This document shows positions 1 to 11,520 of a stretch of 64,000 bases of DNA, piece after piece. The DNA is from Gordius sp. MW1. Taxonomy: Eukaryota > Nematomorpha > Gordioida > Gordea > Gordiidae. The stretch is from positions 6,718,413 through 6,782,412 of the forward strand of contig OZ038533.1 in the NCBI GenBank assembly GCA_964036665.1, given 5' to 3'. Below the pieces are notes generated by a model that was not told where the DNA came from, made no database searches, and saw only the letters and a list, made by a program, of their open reading frames with translations. Numbering within the stretch: the stretch's first letter is position 1; each line of letters opens with the position of its first letter. The translations under genes were made by a program, and so were the position numbers.

Positions 1-300
1 TTTTTTTTGACTATTATGAATTTATATCCACTTTTACCGTGTCCTGGCTGCTGACCAATGGAAAAAAATGACCATTGGCCAAAATGTGATTCGAAATTTT
101 TTTTTAGTTTTTTTTGACTATTATAAGTTTATATCCACTTCCGTGTCCTGGCTGCTGACCAATGGAAAAAAATGACCATTGGCCAAAATGTGATTCGAAA
201 ATTTTTTTTCTTCGTATTTTTTGACTTATGAATTTATATCCACTTTTACCGTGTCCTGGCTGCTTACCAATAAAAAAAAATGACCATTGGCCAAATTTTA
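1..300. repeat. Tandem array, left arm of the inverted pair
   Basis: Three copies of a unit of about 104-110 bp run from the window start. Each contains GACTATTATGAATTTATATC, CACTTTTACCGTGTCCTGGC and ATGACCATTGGCC. The same unit appears reverse-complemented at 10560-10860. The unit contains an imperfect inverted pair, CCAATGG and CCATTGG, separated by an A-rich spacer. The array may continue beyond the window. Confidence 0.85.
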
Positions 301-860
301 TATATAACCTAAAAATTTATTATAGATGGTCTAACAGACAGCCAACTATGTAATATATATTTTTAACCTTATAAATGCATATATATTTTTTTATTGGGTT
401 AATATATTTCATTTAATTAGATTGTGATTTCATAGAAAACCTAAAAAGTAATATTTAAAAACATAATATAGGTATTAGATTCTAATTTACGATAAAATAT
501 ATCGATAGAAACTAACACAAAATTCGAAACCTCCTTCAAAGGTATAATCATAGCCCGTTATTTCTAATTAAATTGAATCTACTATTAAACTCAAACACGA
601 ATTGTACTTTATTAGATGGCGCGCGTAAGTTTATATAATTAGTAAAATTTTTGTACGTGTCATAGATATTACACCGCACGTGTGTCAGGGAAATGTCCGA
701 TATTTTTAAAATGAAAAGGTATTTTAGGAATCTGAAAAGGTTATTTTACCCCCGGCCGCCCTGGGCACCTACGGGTAAAGTTTCGAGCGAATCGGGCTGG
801 TAGTTTAAGAATTTAGCCCTTTTTTAAAACTAAAAAAAAACTTTTTTTTTTAATTTTTTT
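301..860. other. AT-rich stretch without recognisable gene
   Basis: This lies between the left tandem array and the tRNA-like unit. I see no coding potential and no match to other repeats in the window. A short GC-richer patch at about 740-800 has no identifiable role. Confidence 0.5.
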
Positions 861-1025
861 TTACATTAAATTAATATTTTGTTTTTGTTAATACCATTGA
901 TAATATGACTTTTTGACCGTCCGCTGGCTACTGACCGACGAAATATATTGATTTTCTAAACATAAAACACAACTTTATTATTTCATTATCTATATAAATA
1001 ACATAATAACTTCTACTATTTTAAA

Positions 1026-1128
1026 GCCAGCATGGTATAGTGGTTATAGCGCCGGCTTGTGAACTGGAGGTGTGGGGTTCAAGTCAGGGTTGTGGGGTTC
1101 AAGTCAGGGTGGGGACAAATTTTTTTTT
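1026..1128 (+). repeat. tRNA-derived unit (SINE head or tRNA pseudogene)
   Basis: The segment starts GCCAGCATGG and carries a Pol III A box, TGGTATAGTGG (1033-1043), and a B box, GGTTCAAGTC (1076-1085). The 20-base B-box segment is duplicated directly (1071-1090 and 1091-1110), giving a second B box at 1096-1105. A run of nine T at 1120-1128 could end Pol III transcription. The two sides carry two copies of another repeat (864-938 and 1139-1212, containing GACCGTCCGCTGGCTACTGACC in part), so the unit looks inserted or duplicated within that repeat. The duplication rules out a normal cloverleaf, so it is probably not a working tRNA. Confidence 0.6.
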
Positions 1129-1261
1129 AAATTTTTTTAAATTAAATTAATATTTGTTCATGTTAATACCAATGATAATATGAATTTTTGACCGTCCGCT
1201 GGCTACTGACCAATAAAAAAATGACCATTGGCCAAATAAATCGAAATTTTTTTTCGTTTTT

Positions 1262-1530
1262 GAATTGGTTAACATTGATAATTACCCTATGTCCTCCCCT
1301 ACAAGGGCCTATAACTAATTAACTAATTATTTTGCATCTAATACCCCCTATAGGCATTCTCGCCCCTTCCCACCTTTCTCGCCCATAAATTGCATAGCAA
1401 ATATGCTACGTTTATACGGAGTATAGAAGAGTTCCCCCTTCCCCTCTTCCCTTCCCCTACTCCCCTTCCCTTCTCCCCCTTCCCACGAGGGCCGAAGGCC
1501 CGAGTTTTTTTCTTTATAGATTGATATCCC
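1262..1530. repeat. Inner left arm of the inverted repeat
   Basis: This is the reverse complement of about 10115-10345. Shared landmarks are CCTATAGGCATTCTCGCCCC, CCCATAAATTGCATAGCAAA, a long polypyrimidine run and GAGGGCCGAAGGCCCGAG. The close match implies that the two arms share a recent origin or have been kept alike by gene conversion. Confidence 0.85.
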
Positions 1531-2282
1531 AGCCTAAAATGATTTACTGTTAAAGGTATGGGTCGAATAGTTAGAAGATGAAAATTGAGGTTGTATTGAC
1601 TTTATGGCTTCTCAGAACATAAACTTTGGGCTCTATGGGTTTAATTATATTAAAAAGAAATCTTCAAAAATCTATATGTCCCCCTCAGATCTGATTAAAT
1701 TAACATTTTCTATGCTAAGAATTAATAGAAGTCATTATTAGAGCTGTTAAATAACTTTTCTAAAGTAACTAGTTAAGTTAGAGTTACTTTCAAAAAATTT
1801 ATAACTAATTGAGGTTATAGTTACATTTTTTAAAGTAACTGAATATAGTTCTGATACCTAGAGGAACTAGTTACATTTAAAGTTACACGGCAAATTTTTT
1901 TGCGATTTAATAAAAAATATTTAGAACGAGATATTTGAATTTAATTACATGATTAATATGGTATTAAAAACTGTGGCTTTTTACAAGTAAAACTTGATTA
2001 AAAATTTAGTTATAATATCCGTTGGTATGTTTTTATCTTTTTATTTATAGGGATTCTAAAAATTAACAGATTAATCTTTGAGGTGTATATTATTACTTTT
2101 ACATGGTTCCATAAATTTGCAGTGAATATGGGAGGGGATATTTAACTCACCTTGGGACTGCACAATTTGCATAGAAATATTATCTTCTTGGTAATTTTAC
2201 TTAAAAAAACATAGTTATTGTTCATTATATAGATAAAACAGCTTTGCTATACAAATATTTGCCGACAGTACAATTTTTAAAG
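1531..2282. other. AT-rich stretch without recognisable gene
   Basis: There is no open frame of note. A local internal repetition of AAAGTAACTAGTTA-like strings occurs at 1755-1885. Nothing else can be assigned. Confidence 0.4.
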
Positions 2283-2440
2283 AAGAGCCCTGCACGGTGT
2301 TTGAAGCCCAACTTATCCGGAGCTATGCCCGTTACGAGAGATTTTGGGCCGAGCTGGGGCAAAATTTATAAAAAATAATTGGGACTCGGGTATGGGGTCG
2401 GCCATGATGTCGCAGCCCTACCAGTCCGGTCCAAATTAAA
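2283..2440. mobile_element. hAT MITE end fragment
   Basis: It begins AGAGCCCTGCACGG, the same terminal motif as the complete MITE at 2535-3189. GC-rich GGGCC and GGTCGG strings follow, typical of this family. No matching right end is seen, so it is called a fragment. Confidence 0.4.
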
Positions 2441-2534
2441 CCCAACAACTAATCCATTATAAAATAAGACATAATCCCGCCTCGATATAAAATAAATATT
2501 TTCGTAGGCCTACGTATAGCCTTTAAACTTCAGC

Positions 2535-3189
2535 TAGAGCCCTGCAAAATGAAATTTCTTCTGTCCGAGTCCGGCCCGAGCCCGACCTCTCCATTTTTAT
2601 TTTGCCCGAGTCCGGCCCGAGCCCGAAAAACTTTTTTTTTATTTAGGCCCGATCCGAGCCCGATTTTTCGAATAAAACTTTTGAACATTTTTATTTTGAA
2701 AATTATTTTACCATTTAAATATAAATGCAGTAGTTATTACGCGTATTTAAAACTAGGTTAAGTTTGAAATAAAAAAATATCCATTTTCCCTCGTTACAAT
2801 TTATTTAGCTTTAAACAAAAAATATAACTTTAAAAAATATATTTTATTTAAGAGTTCCTTATAAAATTTTTTTTGAAATATTTACCTTTCTTATTTAGTA
2901 ATACTATGAATATATTTAAATACTAGAATAAGATTTGCAATTCAGGTCAGTTATATTATAATAGGCAGGGGAAAAGGCTATATAATGTACGCTGTGTGAA
3001 GATAATTGTTCAATATTGAGTTGAGTTTGTTTAAATAATATTTATAAAAGATTAATTTGCTTTAGTTCAATTCGGGCTGGCTCGGGCCTTGGGTCGGGCT
3101 GTCTTAACAGGCCGACGTAAGCCCGAGGCCCGATTATTTTATAAATTCTGCCCGAGGGTCGGGCTCCAACCGGCCCGTGCAGGGCTCTA
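2535..3189. mobile_element. hAT-type MITE, complete
   Basis: The terminal inverted repeats begin TAGAGCCCTGCA on both ends. The element is flanked by a perfect 8 bp target duplication, ACTTCAGC, at 2527-2534 and 3190-3197. An 8 bp duplication with TAG-type ends is the hAT signature. It is 655 bp long with GGCCCGAGCCCGA-rich subterminal parts and no transposase. This copy serves as the intact reference for the disrupted copy at 33830-40089. Confidence 0.9.
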
Positions 3190-3197
3190 ACTTCAGC

Positions 3198-4206
3198 TCC
3201 TTCCACCTGATAATAATTTTTGTTAAAATTTCCAATTTTATTCTGATATTCATAAAATCCATCGTATATTAAAAAAACTTTAAAAATAAAATAGGTAAAT
3301 ATTTCAAAAAACTTTTTATTTTGAACCGTTAAATAAAATATAGTTTATAAAATTAGATTTTTAGGCTTAACTTATTACTTGATTAATTTGTAGCAAATAA
3401 TAGTAAAAATCGTTTTTTTTTCTCCAAAATTATCCTAGTTCAATCAGATTCAAGGAAATTAATTTTAAATAGTTAGATTTGCTTAAATGTTTTTTAAAAA
3501 TCAGTCTGGGCTCGGGCTCGCGTTGACCCAAAAATAAAAACACATTTCGGGCTTATCGGGCTCGGGCAACCCAAAAATATATAATTTCAGTTTAAGGTCC
3601 TGCTCGGGCTCAAGAAAATTCATTAACACAAGATTCTTAATTTAACGATTAGTAATAGTGATCATTAGAAATTTCAATAGTGATTGCAAAATAATTATTT
3701 TGAAAGTGCGGACCTAGTTTACTATAATAAAACTAATTAAAAAAAATTCATCTCGATCTATGCTTTTAAATAAATGAATTTAGACTAATTTTACTATTTG
3801 GTTAAAAACCTTAACACTTAAAGGGTTAATTGTAAATTTATTTAAATGCAAATATAATTAAGAGTATAATATAACACTTTTAATTCCCAGTTAAGCACGA
3901 TATAAGAGGTACTAGGCGTGGTGTGTTAAATACCACGTTCACCCTATGCGTGAAATCTCGATTGAGTATTTTCTTTAGGTTTATTGGTAAAAATTTACGT
4001 AAACTCAAATAATTTTGCATTTTTACCCTAGTTCTTTTAATTTAAACCCCTACATTAAATTTTATACCCTGGGCCTTACAACATAGCTGTATACCCAGCC
4101 TTCAATAATAAACTCTCTTCTTTGGAGTTCACCAAAAATTGGCAATCTAAATAAGGTTAATGAGTTGAACTAAATTCCTTCTCATAGGGCTATTCAACGC
4201 ATAATC
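3198..4206. other. AT-rich stretch with a GGGCTCGGG remnant
   Basis: No gene is visible. At about 3505-3615 there are GGGCTCGGGCTCG and GGGCTTATCGGGCTCGGGC strings like the subterminal parts of the hAT MITEs, so a decayed MITE is likely there. The rest is unassigned. Confidence 0.4.
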
Positions 4207-7200
4207 ACTACCTAAAACATTATCTTTGTGAAAAGGGGGGGGGGGGGGGGGAAGTGTAGAGGATAACTGAGGATGTGTAATGTACGCTAAGGTTCTATGT
4301 TGCCTGTGTAGTAAAATGATAGACCACGTGAATCGCTATTTTTCTTTCCTTTCTCGTTCGAAGTGTGTTTGCTTATCGCGTCGCGTGTTACGTGTTTAAT
4401 TATTTCGCGTATGTACTATCCCATTTGGTTTCGATAAATTTTTAATAAATTCCAATCCGATATCGTATCAATTGGCGTCGTGGATCGTTGGAACCTACAT
4501 GGAATTATTCAGATTGGGAGATTCTATTGAAACATTTCTAATCCAATTCGAGGCCAACTTCAAGGCACAGACAGGGACGTTATCTGCTACCCAGAAAACG
4601 TGCAGGTTGCTAAGTTCTTTATCGGCGGAGGCGTTTAGGGTTATCGCGGACGACGCGCGGATAACCCTACCAAATGGTCGTTCGAAGAAGCGACCAGGAG
4701 AGCGAAGAAGGTGTTTAAGGGATAGACCTGCCCTCTTGCGCAAAGATTTATTTTTGGAAATATTCGACAAATGCAGGGGGAGGAGCTGATGCAGTTCATA
4801 CTCAGGCTCAAGCAGGCCTCGAAAGACTGCGGTTTTAGAGCGCGATGTTAACGGCCAGGATGCTCGATCAGCCGATTCTGGGACTCCGCGACCCAACGGT
4901 GCAGGCTTCATTGATGGCCGAGAGGGATCTCAAATGGGACAAGGCCGTGGAGATCGCCCTAGGTCGGGAGGCGATCGGCGAAGGCCTAAGGACAATGCAC
5001 CAGCCAGTGGACCAGACATTTGCTGTCGACTGGATGAGGACGGGCCCGAGTATGACCAGATTTGGACATGCATTAAATATTTTGACGATTGATTTATATA
5101 TTAATAACACTTTGATAACTTTTCTTATGGACACGGGCTCCACCGTTACAATCGTACCGGCCAACCTGTGGAAGGAGCGGTTACCGGTGCAAACAAATCC
5201 GAGACTAGAGAACTGCACGGGTGTTGAAAATTTTAAAATGTCTTAGCGTCGGGTCGGGATCGGGTTAAAAATTTTAAAATGCTTTCGGGTCGGGTCCGAG
5301 TTAAAGATTTATAAAAAAATTCGGGTCGGGTTCGGGTGAAAAAAATGAATTTGCGGTTCTCTACCCAAAACCTTCCCTATATGCGTTCGGCGGCAAAGAT
5401 ATAAATAGTATCGGTGACGTAAAAACCGAGGCTCGTCTAGGTTCCACCCGGAAGCGCCTGCCGCTGTTAGTGGCAGATGTAAAGGAGCCGCCCTTACTCG
5501 GAACGAATTAGATAAGAGATTTCGGAAAAAACATTAAGGAGCTAGCCACGTGGAATTTGCGAACCGTCATGGAGCGTTACATAATTTCGTCGAGGAGAAG
5601 GCCCCAAAAGAACCGGTCGTTACCAATAGACACGTTGAAGTTATGGTTCGGCGGATGACGGTGCAGAAGGGGGCAAATCCCCAAGCGGTGAGGGACATTG
5701 AAGTCGACGTGCCAGTGGAAAACGGGATCGGTGTTTATCGCAGCACGGTGAGTACCCTTAGCTTGGAGGAGGGAGGTAGAGGAAGAATTGAACAAGTGGC
5801 TTAATGACGACATAATTGAGCCGGTGGAATTTTCCCGCTGGGCAAGCCCGTTGGTGCCAGTGCGAAAGAGCGACGGGGGCCTTAGGCTCTGCATCGACTA
5901 TAGCTTAACGGTCAATAAATATGCTCAAGGGCTATTGTATCCCCTACCAAAGATCGACGAGCTTCTTAATGACCTAGAGAATGCGGCAGTCTTCTCAAAA
6001 ATAGATCTCGCCAAAGCCTACCAAAGGATGAGTACAGAAACGAGTCACTTGCTAACAATTTCAACTCACAAAGGGTTATTTAGAGTGAAGCGAATGCCGT
6101 TCGGGCTTTAGCGTGCTGCAGACATTTTTCAGAAAACAATGGATCAAATAATTGGCGGCATGGAGGGTGTGGTAGTATTTATCGATGATTTATTGATAGT
6201 AGGGGATACGGAAGAGATCGACAACAAACGGTTGTATAGAGTGCTGACAACGTTACACGATTAGGGTTTCCAAATTTTGCCAAAAGCGTACTGGGTGTTA
6301 CAGAGGCGACTTTCTTAGGCTACATCATCAGTGACAAAGGGGTACAGGTGAGTTACGAGAAGGCTAAAGTGGTCCTGGAATGGAGGCAACTAACAAATAA
6401 AAACGAGGTCAAGTCCTTTTCGAGACTTACATCATATTTCGCGAATCAACCCATTCAAAGGTTAACGAAAGCGAACACCATTTTCCAGTGGGGTGAGGAG
6501 CAGCAGGCAGCCTTTGAAAACATAAAGACGGCTCTTATAACGGGCCCGGTGTTAGCCTACTTTAACGGAGAGTGGGAGACAGGATTAGCAGTCTATGCGT
6601 CGGGAAAAGGACTTGGGGCTATATTACAGCAGCGACCGCCGTGGGAGAATATAGAGTAGTTGTATACGCGTCAAGAGCCCTAAATGAAGTCGAGGGCCGT
6701 TATTCTGCTATAGAGCGCGAGGCCTTGCGGTAGTTTACGGAATAAAGAAGTTTAATGATTTTGTACATGGAAGAGAGATTTATATCCTAACGGACCACAA
6801 ACCATTGTTATATATTTCGATCAATGTGAAAGAGTGAAGGAACAGTGGTCGCCGCGTTTAATGCGATGGGCCTTATTTGTCTCAGGTTAGACAGCAAAGT
6901 TCGTTTATAGCAGCCGATTTTTTGTCGAGGCGATTAAGCGAGCATGCTTTCCAAGTTACCGAAGTTGTAGCAGAGAATACCTCGGACGCGTTTATCTCAC
7001 TTGACGTTATACGACAGAACACCGCCAGCGTCGAGACATTACGGCATCTCAAATACAGCAGTAGTGGTCGGTCCAATGCTACACTACAAAAAGTACCTAC
7101 CTAAGCTGCACGAGTCAAAGGAAGTGATTTTTTACAAGGGCCGACGGGTAGTGGTGCCAATGAAGCTAAAATACAGGGTATTGCAAAGATTACACAAGGG

Positions 7201-7660
7201 CCACGTGGGGGTCAAACGAATGCTACGTGTAGCGGCGCAATATTTTTGGTGGCCAACTTTGATTCAGGACATGACAGATTTAGCAAAGAGTTGCAGGAGG
7301 TGCAACGTGCAACTACACGGCCGCCGCAGAAAGTGGAGAGATACAGGAAAGGCTCGAGTGTTTGACGTCGGCGACCCATTGTGGGTGCGTATGTTTCTAG
7401 GGCCCGATAAATGGGTGGAGGGCACCATTATTTCTAAGCGCAAGGCGCGCTCGTTCGATATTATGGCCTTAGGGAAAAGTCATCATCGACATTTGGTTCA
7501 GTTTAGACCAAGGAAAATATTGGAGTGGAGAATGGTTGGACATAAGAATGGATGGCCGAACCGGGGTACGCTCGTGCGATCGAGTCCCATTGCAAATGAG
7601 CCACTAAGTGGAAGCCCCTTGCCAACGGCGTCCAGTCAAATATGGTTACGATATCAAGAT
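4207..7660 (+). mobile_element. Gypsy-type LTR retrotransposon fossil
   Basis: This is an old LTR element on the plus strand. A left LTR begins TGTAGAGGATAACTG at about 4252, straight after a purine tract expanded to a long G run, and extends to about 4470. Recognisable parts follow in order: a gag-like stretch, an aspartic protease (DTGS), reverse transcriptase (LPKIDELL, MPFGL, VFIDDLL), RNase H, and the integrase zinc-binding region (H, H, CRRC) with a C-terminal tail. It is clearly broken, with on the order of ten breaks, and also carries a MITE insertion. Its right side runs into an inverted copy of the same family instead of a direct LTR. Confidence 0.8.
5206..5363. mobile_element. Short hAT-like MITE inside the Gypsy fossil
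   Basis: The ends are TAGAGAACTGCA and, inverted, TAGAGAACCGCA. The 158 bp between them are built of CGGGTCGGGT-type strings, like the other hAT MITEs here. It lies within the pol region of the Gypsy element, so it inserted later. No clean 8 bp target duplication is left. Confidence 0.65.
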
Positions 7661-9326
7661 TGGAATTAATTAGAAATTTATCGAAACCAAATTAGATAGT
7701 ACATACGCGAAATAATTAAACATGTAACACGCGACGCGATAACGCAACACACTTTGAACGAGAGAGGAAAGAACAATAGCGATAACATGGTGTGGTGTTC
7801 CACGTTGGTTTTATTAGCTGATTTGTTTTTCGTTATTTGTTCCCCCCCCCCCGCTTACTTGTTTTAATTATCTTTTCGATTGGCTTTTACTACTAGGATA
7901 AAAATACATTATATTATCCATCTCGAGCGAGCGATTTTAATTACCATCGCGTTTTGGTTTATTATTATATCAAATTGATTATTTTGATTATTTAAAGATG
8001 GCAAGTTATAGTTTAGGAAAATAAAAGTAAAACGGTACAGCCTTTGTGATGATTTAGGATATATTGATTATAATTTTGGTTGCGACTGTTGCTCGGTGCG
8101 TTAAGAGCTGGGACAGAAAGTCCGCTAGCCATGACGTACCCTTTTTATCGCTGAGTCGATCCGAGGGCAAAGGTCATAAACTGGCAGTAGATGTCAGACG
8201 ATTAATTATATTAATGGACTAAATTTCACGAAATGTTTGGATATTATGTTGGTTATACTTATACCTATAGTTTGTTTGAACTTTGTTTAAAAGAATAAGG
8301 TAAATCGCCACCTCGACCTAAATCCGCCGCAGTCTTTAAATGGTTTTTGACAACACTGAAACCCCTATACCTTTATCGGAACGGCAGGACTTTAAGTCTT
8401 TGACTTCTCGATAAAGGGGAAGGTGTGGTGTTCCACATTGGTTTTATTAGCTGATTTGTTTTTCGTTATTTGTTCCCCCCCCCCCCCCCGCTTACTTGTT
8501 TTAATTATCTTTTCGATTGGCTTTTACCACTAGGATAAAAATAGATTTTATTACCCATCTCGAGCGAGCGATTTTAATTACCATCGCGTTTTGGTTTATT
8601 ATTATATCGAATTAAGATTGTTATTTTATTAACATGATTTAGAAAATATATTTGATTACCTCGATATCGTTCGTAGAATGATGATTATTATATTTTTGGT
8701 GTGTCGATAATAATAAAAGAAGGAAAAATGTAGAAAACTAAAATATATCTCTAAACTTATTTTCGTGTATTTTTTTTCGTCGCGTCTTTAGATTAGAATT
8801 AATAAATAAGACGATAGATCGTTAATAATCCCTTCTTATTCCTGGGATTACAAACATGGTCTATCATTTTAGTCCACAGGCAACATGGAACTTTAGCGTA
8901 CATTACACATCGTCAGTTATTCTCTACACTTCCTCCCTTTTCACAAAGATAATGTTTTAGGTAGTTTGGGGCCTGTCGTACACGACGCGGGAATCTAACC
9001 TCAGACGGGGCCTTGTTATGCTCCAGAGCCATGGGAAGGTCATTGTGTTCACCCGATTCTGTAGCGGCATTGTTATTGGAAATCATTGGCAGGGAACCTT
9101 GATGGACGCCGTTGGCAAGGGACTTACACTTAGTGGCTCATTTGCAATGGGACTCGATCGCGCGAGCGTAACCCGGTTCGGAAATTCATTCTCATGTCCA
9201 ACCATTCTCCAGTCCAATATTTTCTTTGGTCTTAACTGATCCAAATGTCGATGATGACTTTTCCCTATGGCCCTAACATCGAACGAGCGCGCCCCGCGCT
9301 TGAAAATAATGGTGCCCTCTTACAGG
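7661..9326 (-). mobile_element. Second Gypsy copy, inverted and partial
   Basis: This is the same family as the 4.2-7.66 kb element but on the opposite strand. Reading the minus strand there is a pol C-terminal segment (about 9326-9080), an internal stretch, a purine tract AAAAGGGAGGAAG, then an LTR beginning TGTAGAG. That LTR is split by a younger insertion at 7791-8854 and resumes to about 7661. The two copies therefore meet tail to tail, sharing one LTR between two pol ends. It is broken and partial. Confidence 0.75.
7791..8854 (+). mobile_element. Short non-autonomous LTR element with poly-C tract
   Basis: This 1,064 bp insertion splits the LTR of the inverted Gypsy copy and is flanked by the 5 bp target duplication CATGG (7786-7790 and 8855-8859). 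The right LTR (8424-8854) begins TGTGGTGTTCCAC and is preceded by a purine tract AAAGGGGAAGG. The left end begins with the same TGTGGTGTTCCAC and stays alike for roughly 200 bases. Both carry a run of C about 45 bases in. No coding region is visible, so it resembles a TRIM-type element. It appears broken. Confidence 0.75.
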
Positions 9327-10114
9327 TCCTAACTTTCGTATTCACGACTATCTTAAAGCACCTTCAACCTTTTCCTTTATTAAATATAATTTTACAAAAA
9401 ACGAGCGCGAAATAAACCCAGGTTCAAATAGTTAATTGAATAGATTTGCCATTAACTTATCTAATCAAAACATTTGTTGACAACAAACTGTGCGATGGGC
9501 GTAACTATAAAATTCTTACTCTGCCAACAAGGTGATGAACTAGTATCTAGCAAAAAATTTGCATATACAATTACCAATTTCACACGCGACGCAATAGGCG
9601 CTTTAAGAAAATTATTGACAACATGTAAACACGATTTATATAAATAATTTTTGGATAAACTAGATGAAAACGCGTTAGATAGAATATTATCTAATTTTGT
9701 CGAATGATTTAAATTATTGCCATCACCTAGTCAATCAATATCTCTTGACGATTTCCTAAATTTTTATTACAATTACCTAAGCACATAATAAACACCTTGC
9801 ACACGAATGGCCTCGGCCTCATATTTCTAATTGACTCTTAAATAATTATCGTATCTATCTCTTTGTCTCTCCCTTAATTGATTTCGATTGAAATTTATAA
9901 CACGATTTCTATTTTGTTTTAAATAATTTTTCAATGACCGGACCAAATGTAACAAAAACGTGTTGACTACCCGTATAAGTTTTCAACTTTGCTTACATTA
10001 AAATAAATTATATAAAAACAACAAAGCTAAAACAAATTTTAAAATTAAATATTTATCAAACTTTGTTAAAAATATTAACAAGTACTGACGGGTGACTTAA
10101 AAACATTTAATATA
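9327..10114 (+). other. Unidentified decayed coding-like stretch
   Basis: From about 9480 to 9790 one plus-strand frame reads like protein (for example GVTIKFLLCQQGDELVSSKK and LDKLDENALDRILSNF), with a couple of interruptions. I do not recognise the family. It lies inside the region bounded by the inverted arms, so it could belong to that element, but it could equally be any old mobile element. The rest of the interval shows nothing. Confidence 0.3.
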
Positions 10115-10345
10115 TGTATAAAGGAATCAATTTAGAAAAAAACTCGGGCCTTCGGCCCTCGTGGGAAGGGGGAGAAGGGAAGGAAAGAGGGGAAGGGAAG
10201 GGGGGACGACTCATCTGTACTTCGTATAAATGTATCATATTTGCTATGCAATTTATGGGCGAGAAAGGTGGGAAGGGGCGAGAATGCCTATAGGGGGGTA
10301 TTAAATGCCTAATGATTAATTAATTATTTATACAAACTTTCCATT
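10115..10345. repeat. Inner right arm of the inverted repeat
   Basis: This is the reverse complement of about 1300-1530, with the same landmarks: ACTCGGGCCTTCGGCCCTCG, a polypurine run, TTTGCTATGCAATTTATGGG and GGGGCGAGAATGCCTATAGG. Confidence 0.85.
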
Positions 10346-10559
10346 ATAGCCAAAATGTAATAAAGGCAAAATGTAATATAGGCAAGGGTTAGATTTAGTG
10401 TTTGCATCTAGTTGCGTATTACATTAGTTTTTATGGCCTTTAGTGATTATGGGTCTAACAAACATTATATTATAAAACAACACAATGTTAAGAATTTGCA
10501 GAATTGTTGGGAGAAATTTTTTGTTGAATTTGAACAATTTTTAATTAAAAAAATCAAAA

Positions 10560-11520
10560 ATTTGGCCAATGGTCACTTTTTCTCTATTGGTCAGTACCAA
10601 CAGATACTCTATAAGTCAATGATAGCCAAAAAAACGGAAAAAAAAATTTTGATGCTCACTTTGGCCAATGGTCATTTTTTTCCATTGGTCAGCAGCCAGC
10701 ACACGGTAAAAGTGGATATAAATTCATAAGAGTAAAAAAAACGAAAAAAAAATTTTCGAATCACATTTTGGCCAATGGTCATTTTTTTCCATTTATCAGC
10801 AGCCAGGACACGGTAAAAGTGGATATAAATTCATAATAGTCAAAAAAAAACGATAGAAAAGTTTTCGAATCACATTTTGGCCAATGGTCATTTTATTCCA
10901 TTGGTCAGCAGCCAGCGGACGGCCAAAAAGTCATAATAGCAATGGTAGGAACTGGAACAATCATAATAGTCAAAAAAAAACGAAAAAAATAATTTCGATT
11001 CACATTTTGGCCAATGGTCATTTTTTCAATAGGTCAGGAGCCAGCGGACGGCCAAAAAGTCATAATAGCAATGGTAGTAACAGGAACAATCATAATAGTC
11101 AAAAAAAAACACGAAAAAATAAACTCGGATTCACATTTTGGCCAATGGTCATTTTTTTCATTGGTCAGCAGCCAACGGACGGCCAAAAAGTCTTATTATC
11201 AATGATAGTAACAAGAACAATCATAAGAGTCAAAAAAACTCCGGGATTCTAACCCAAAAACTAGTTAAATTGCATAGCAATTAAAAGTAAACAACTTTTA
11301 TTTATGTTTATTATATAACATTGGTCAGCAGCCAGCGGACGGCCAAAAAGTCATAATAGCAATGGTAGAAACAGGAACAATCATAATAGTCAAAAAAAAA
11401 CGAAAAAAATAATTTCGATTCACATTTTGGCCAATGGTCATTTTTTTCATTGGTCAGCAGCCAGCGGACGGCCAAAAATTCTTATTATCAATGATAGTAA
11501 CAAGAACAATCATAAGAGTC
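10560..11520. repeat. Tandem array, right arm (about 97-130 bp units)
   Basis: The string GGCCAATGGTCA recurs at about 10564, 10672, 10769, 10879, 11009, 11138 and 11429. Two unit subtypes exist. One carries ACACGGTAAAAGTGGATATA, as in the left arm at 1-300. The other carries GCGGACGGCCAAAAAGTC, as in the left arm at 920 and 1190. Open frames here are products of the repeat and not genes. Confidence 0.85.

Noticed and set aside
1026-1116. A functional tRNA gene
   Set aside because: The B-box segment is duplicated and the acceptor stem does not pair properly, so it is treated as tRNA-derived.
2549-2761. 70-codon plus frame
   Set aside because: Lies entirely in the GC-rich end of a hAT MITE; the repetitive SPSPARARK-like sequence is a product of the repeat.
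10412-11252. Several frames of 60-120 codons
   Set aside because: They are read-throughs of the tandem array; the same peptide recurs with each unit.
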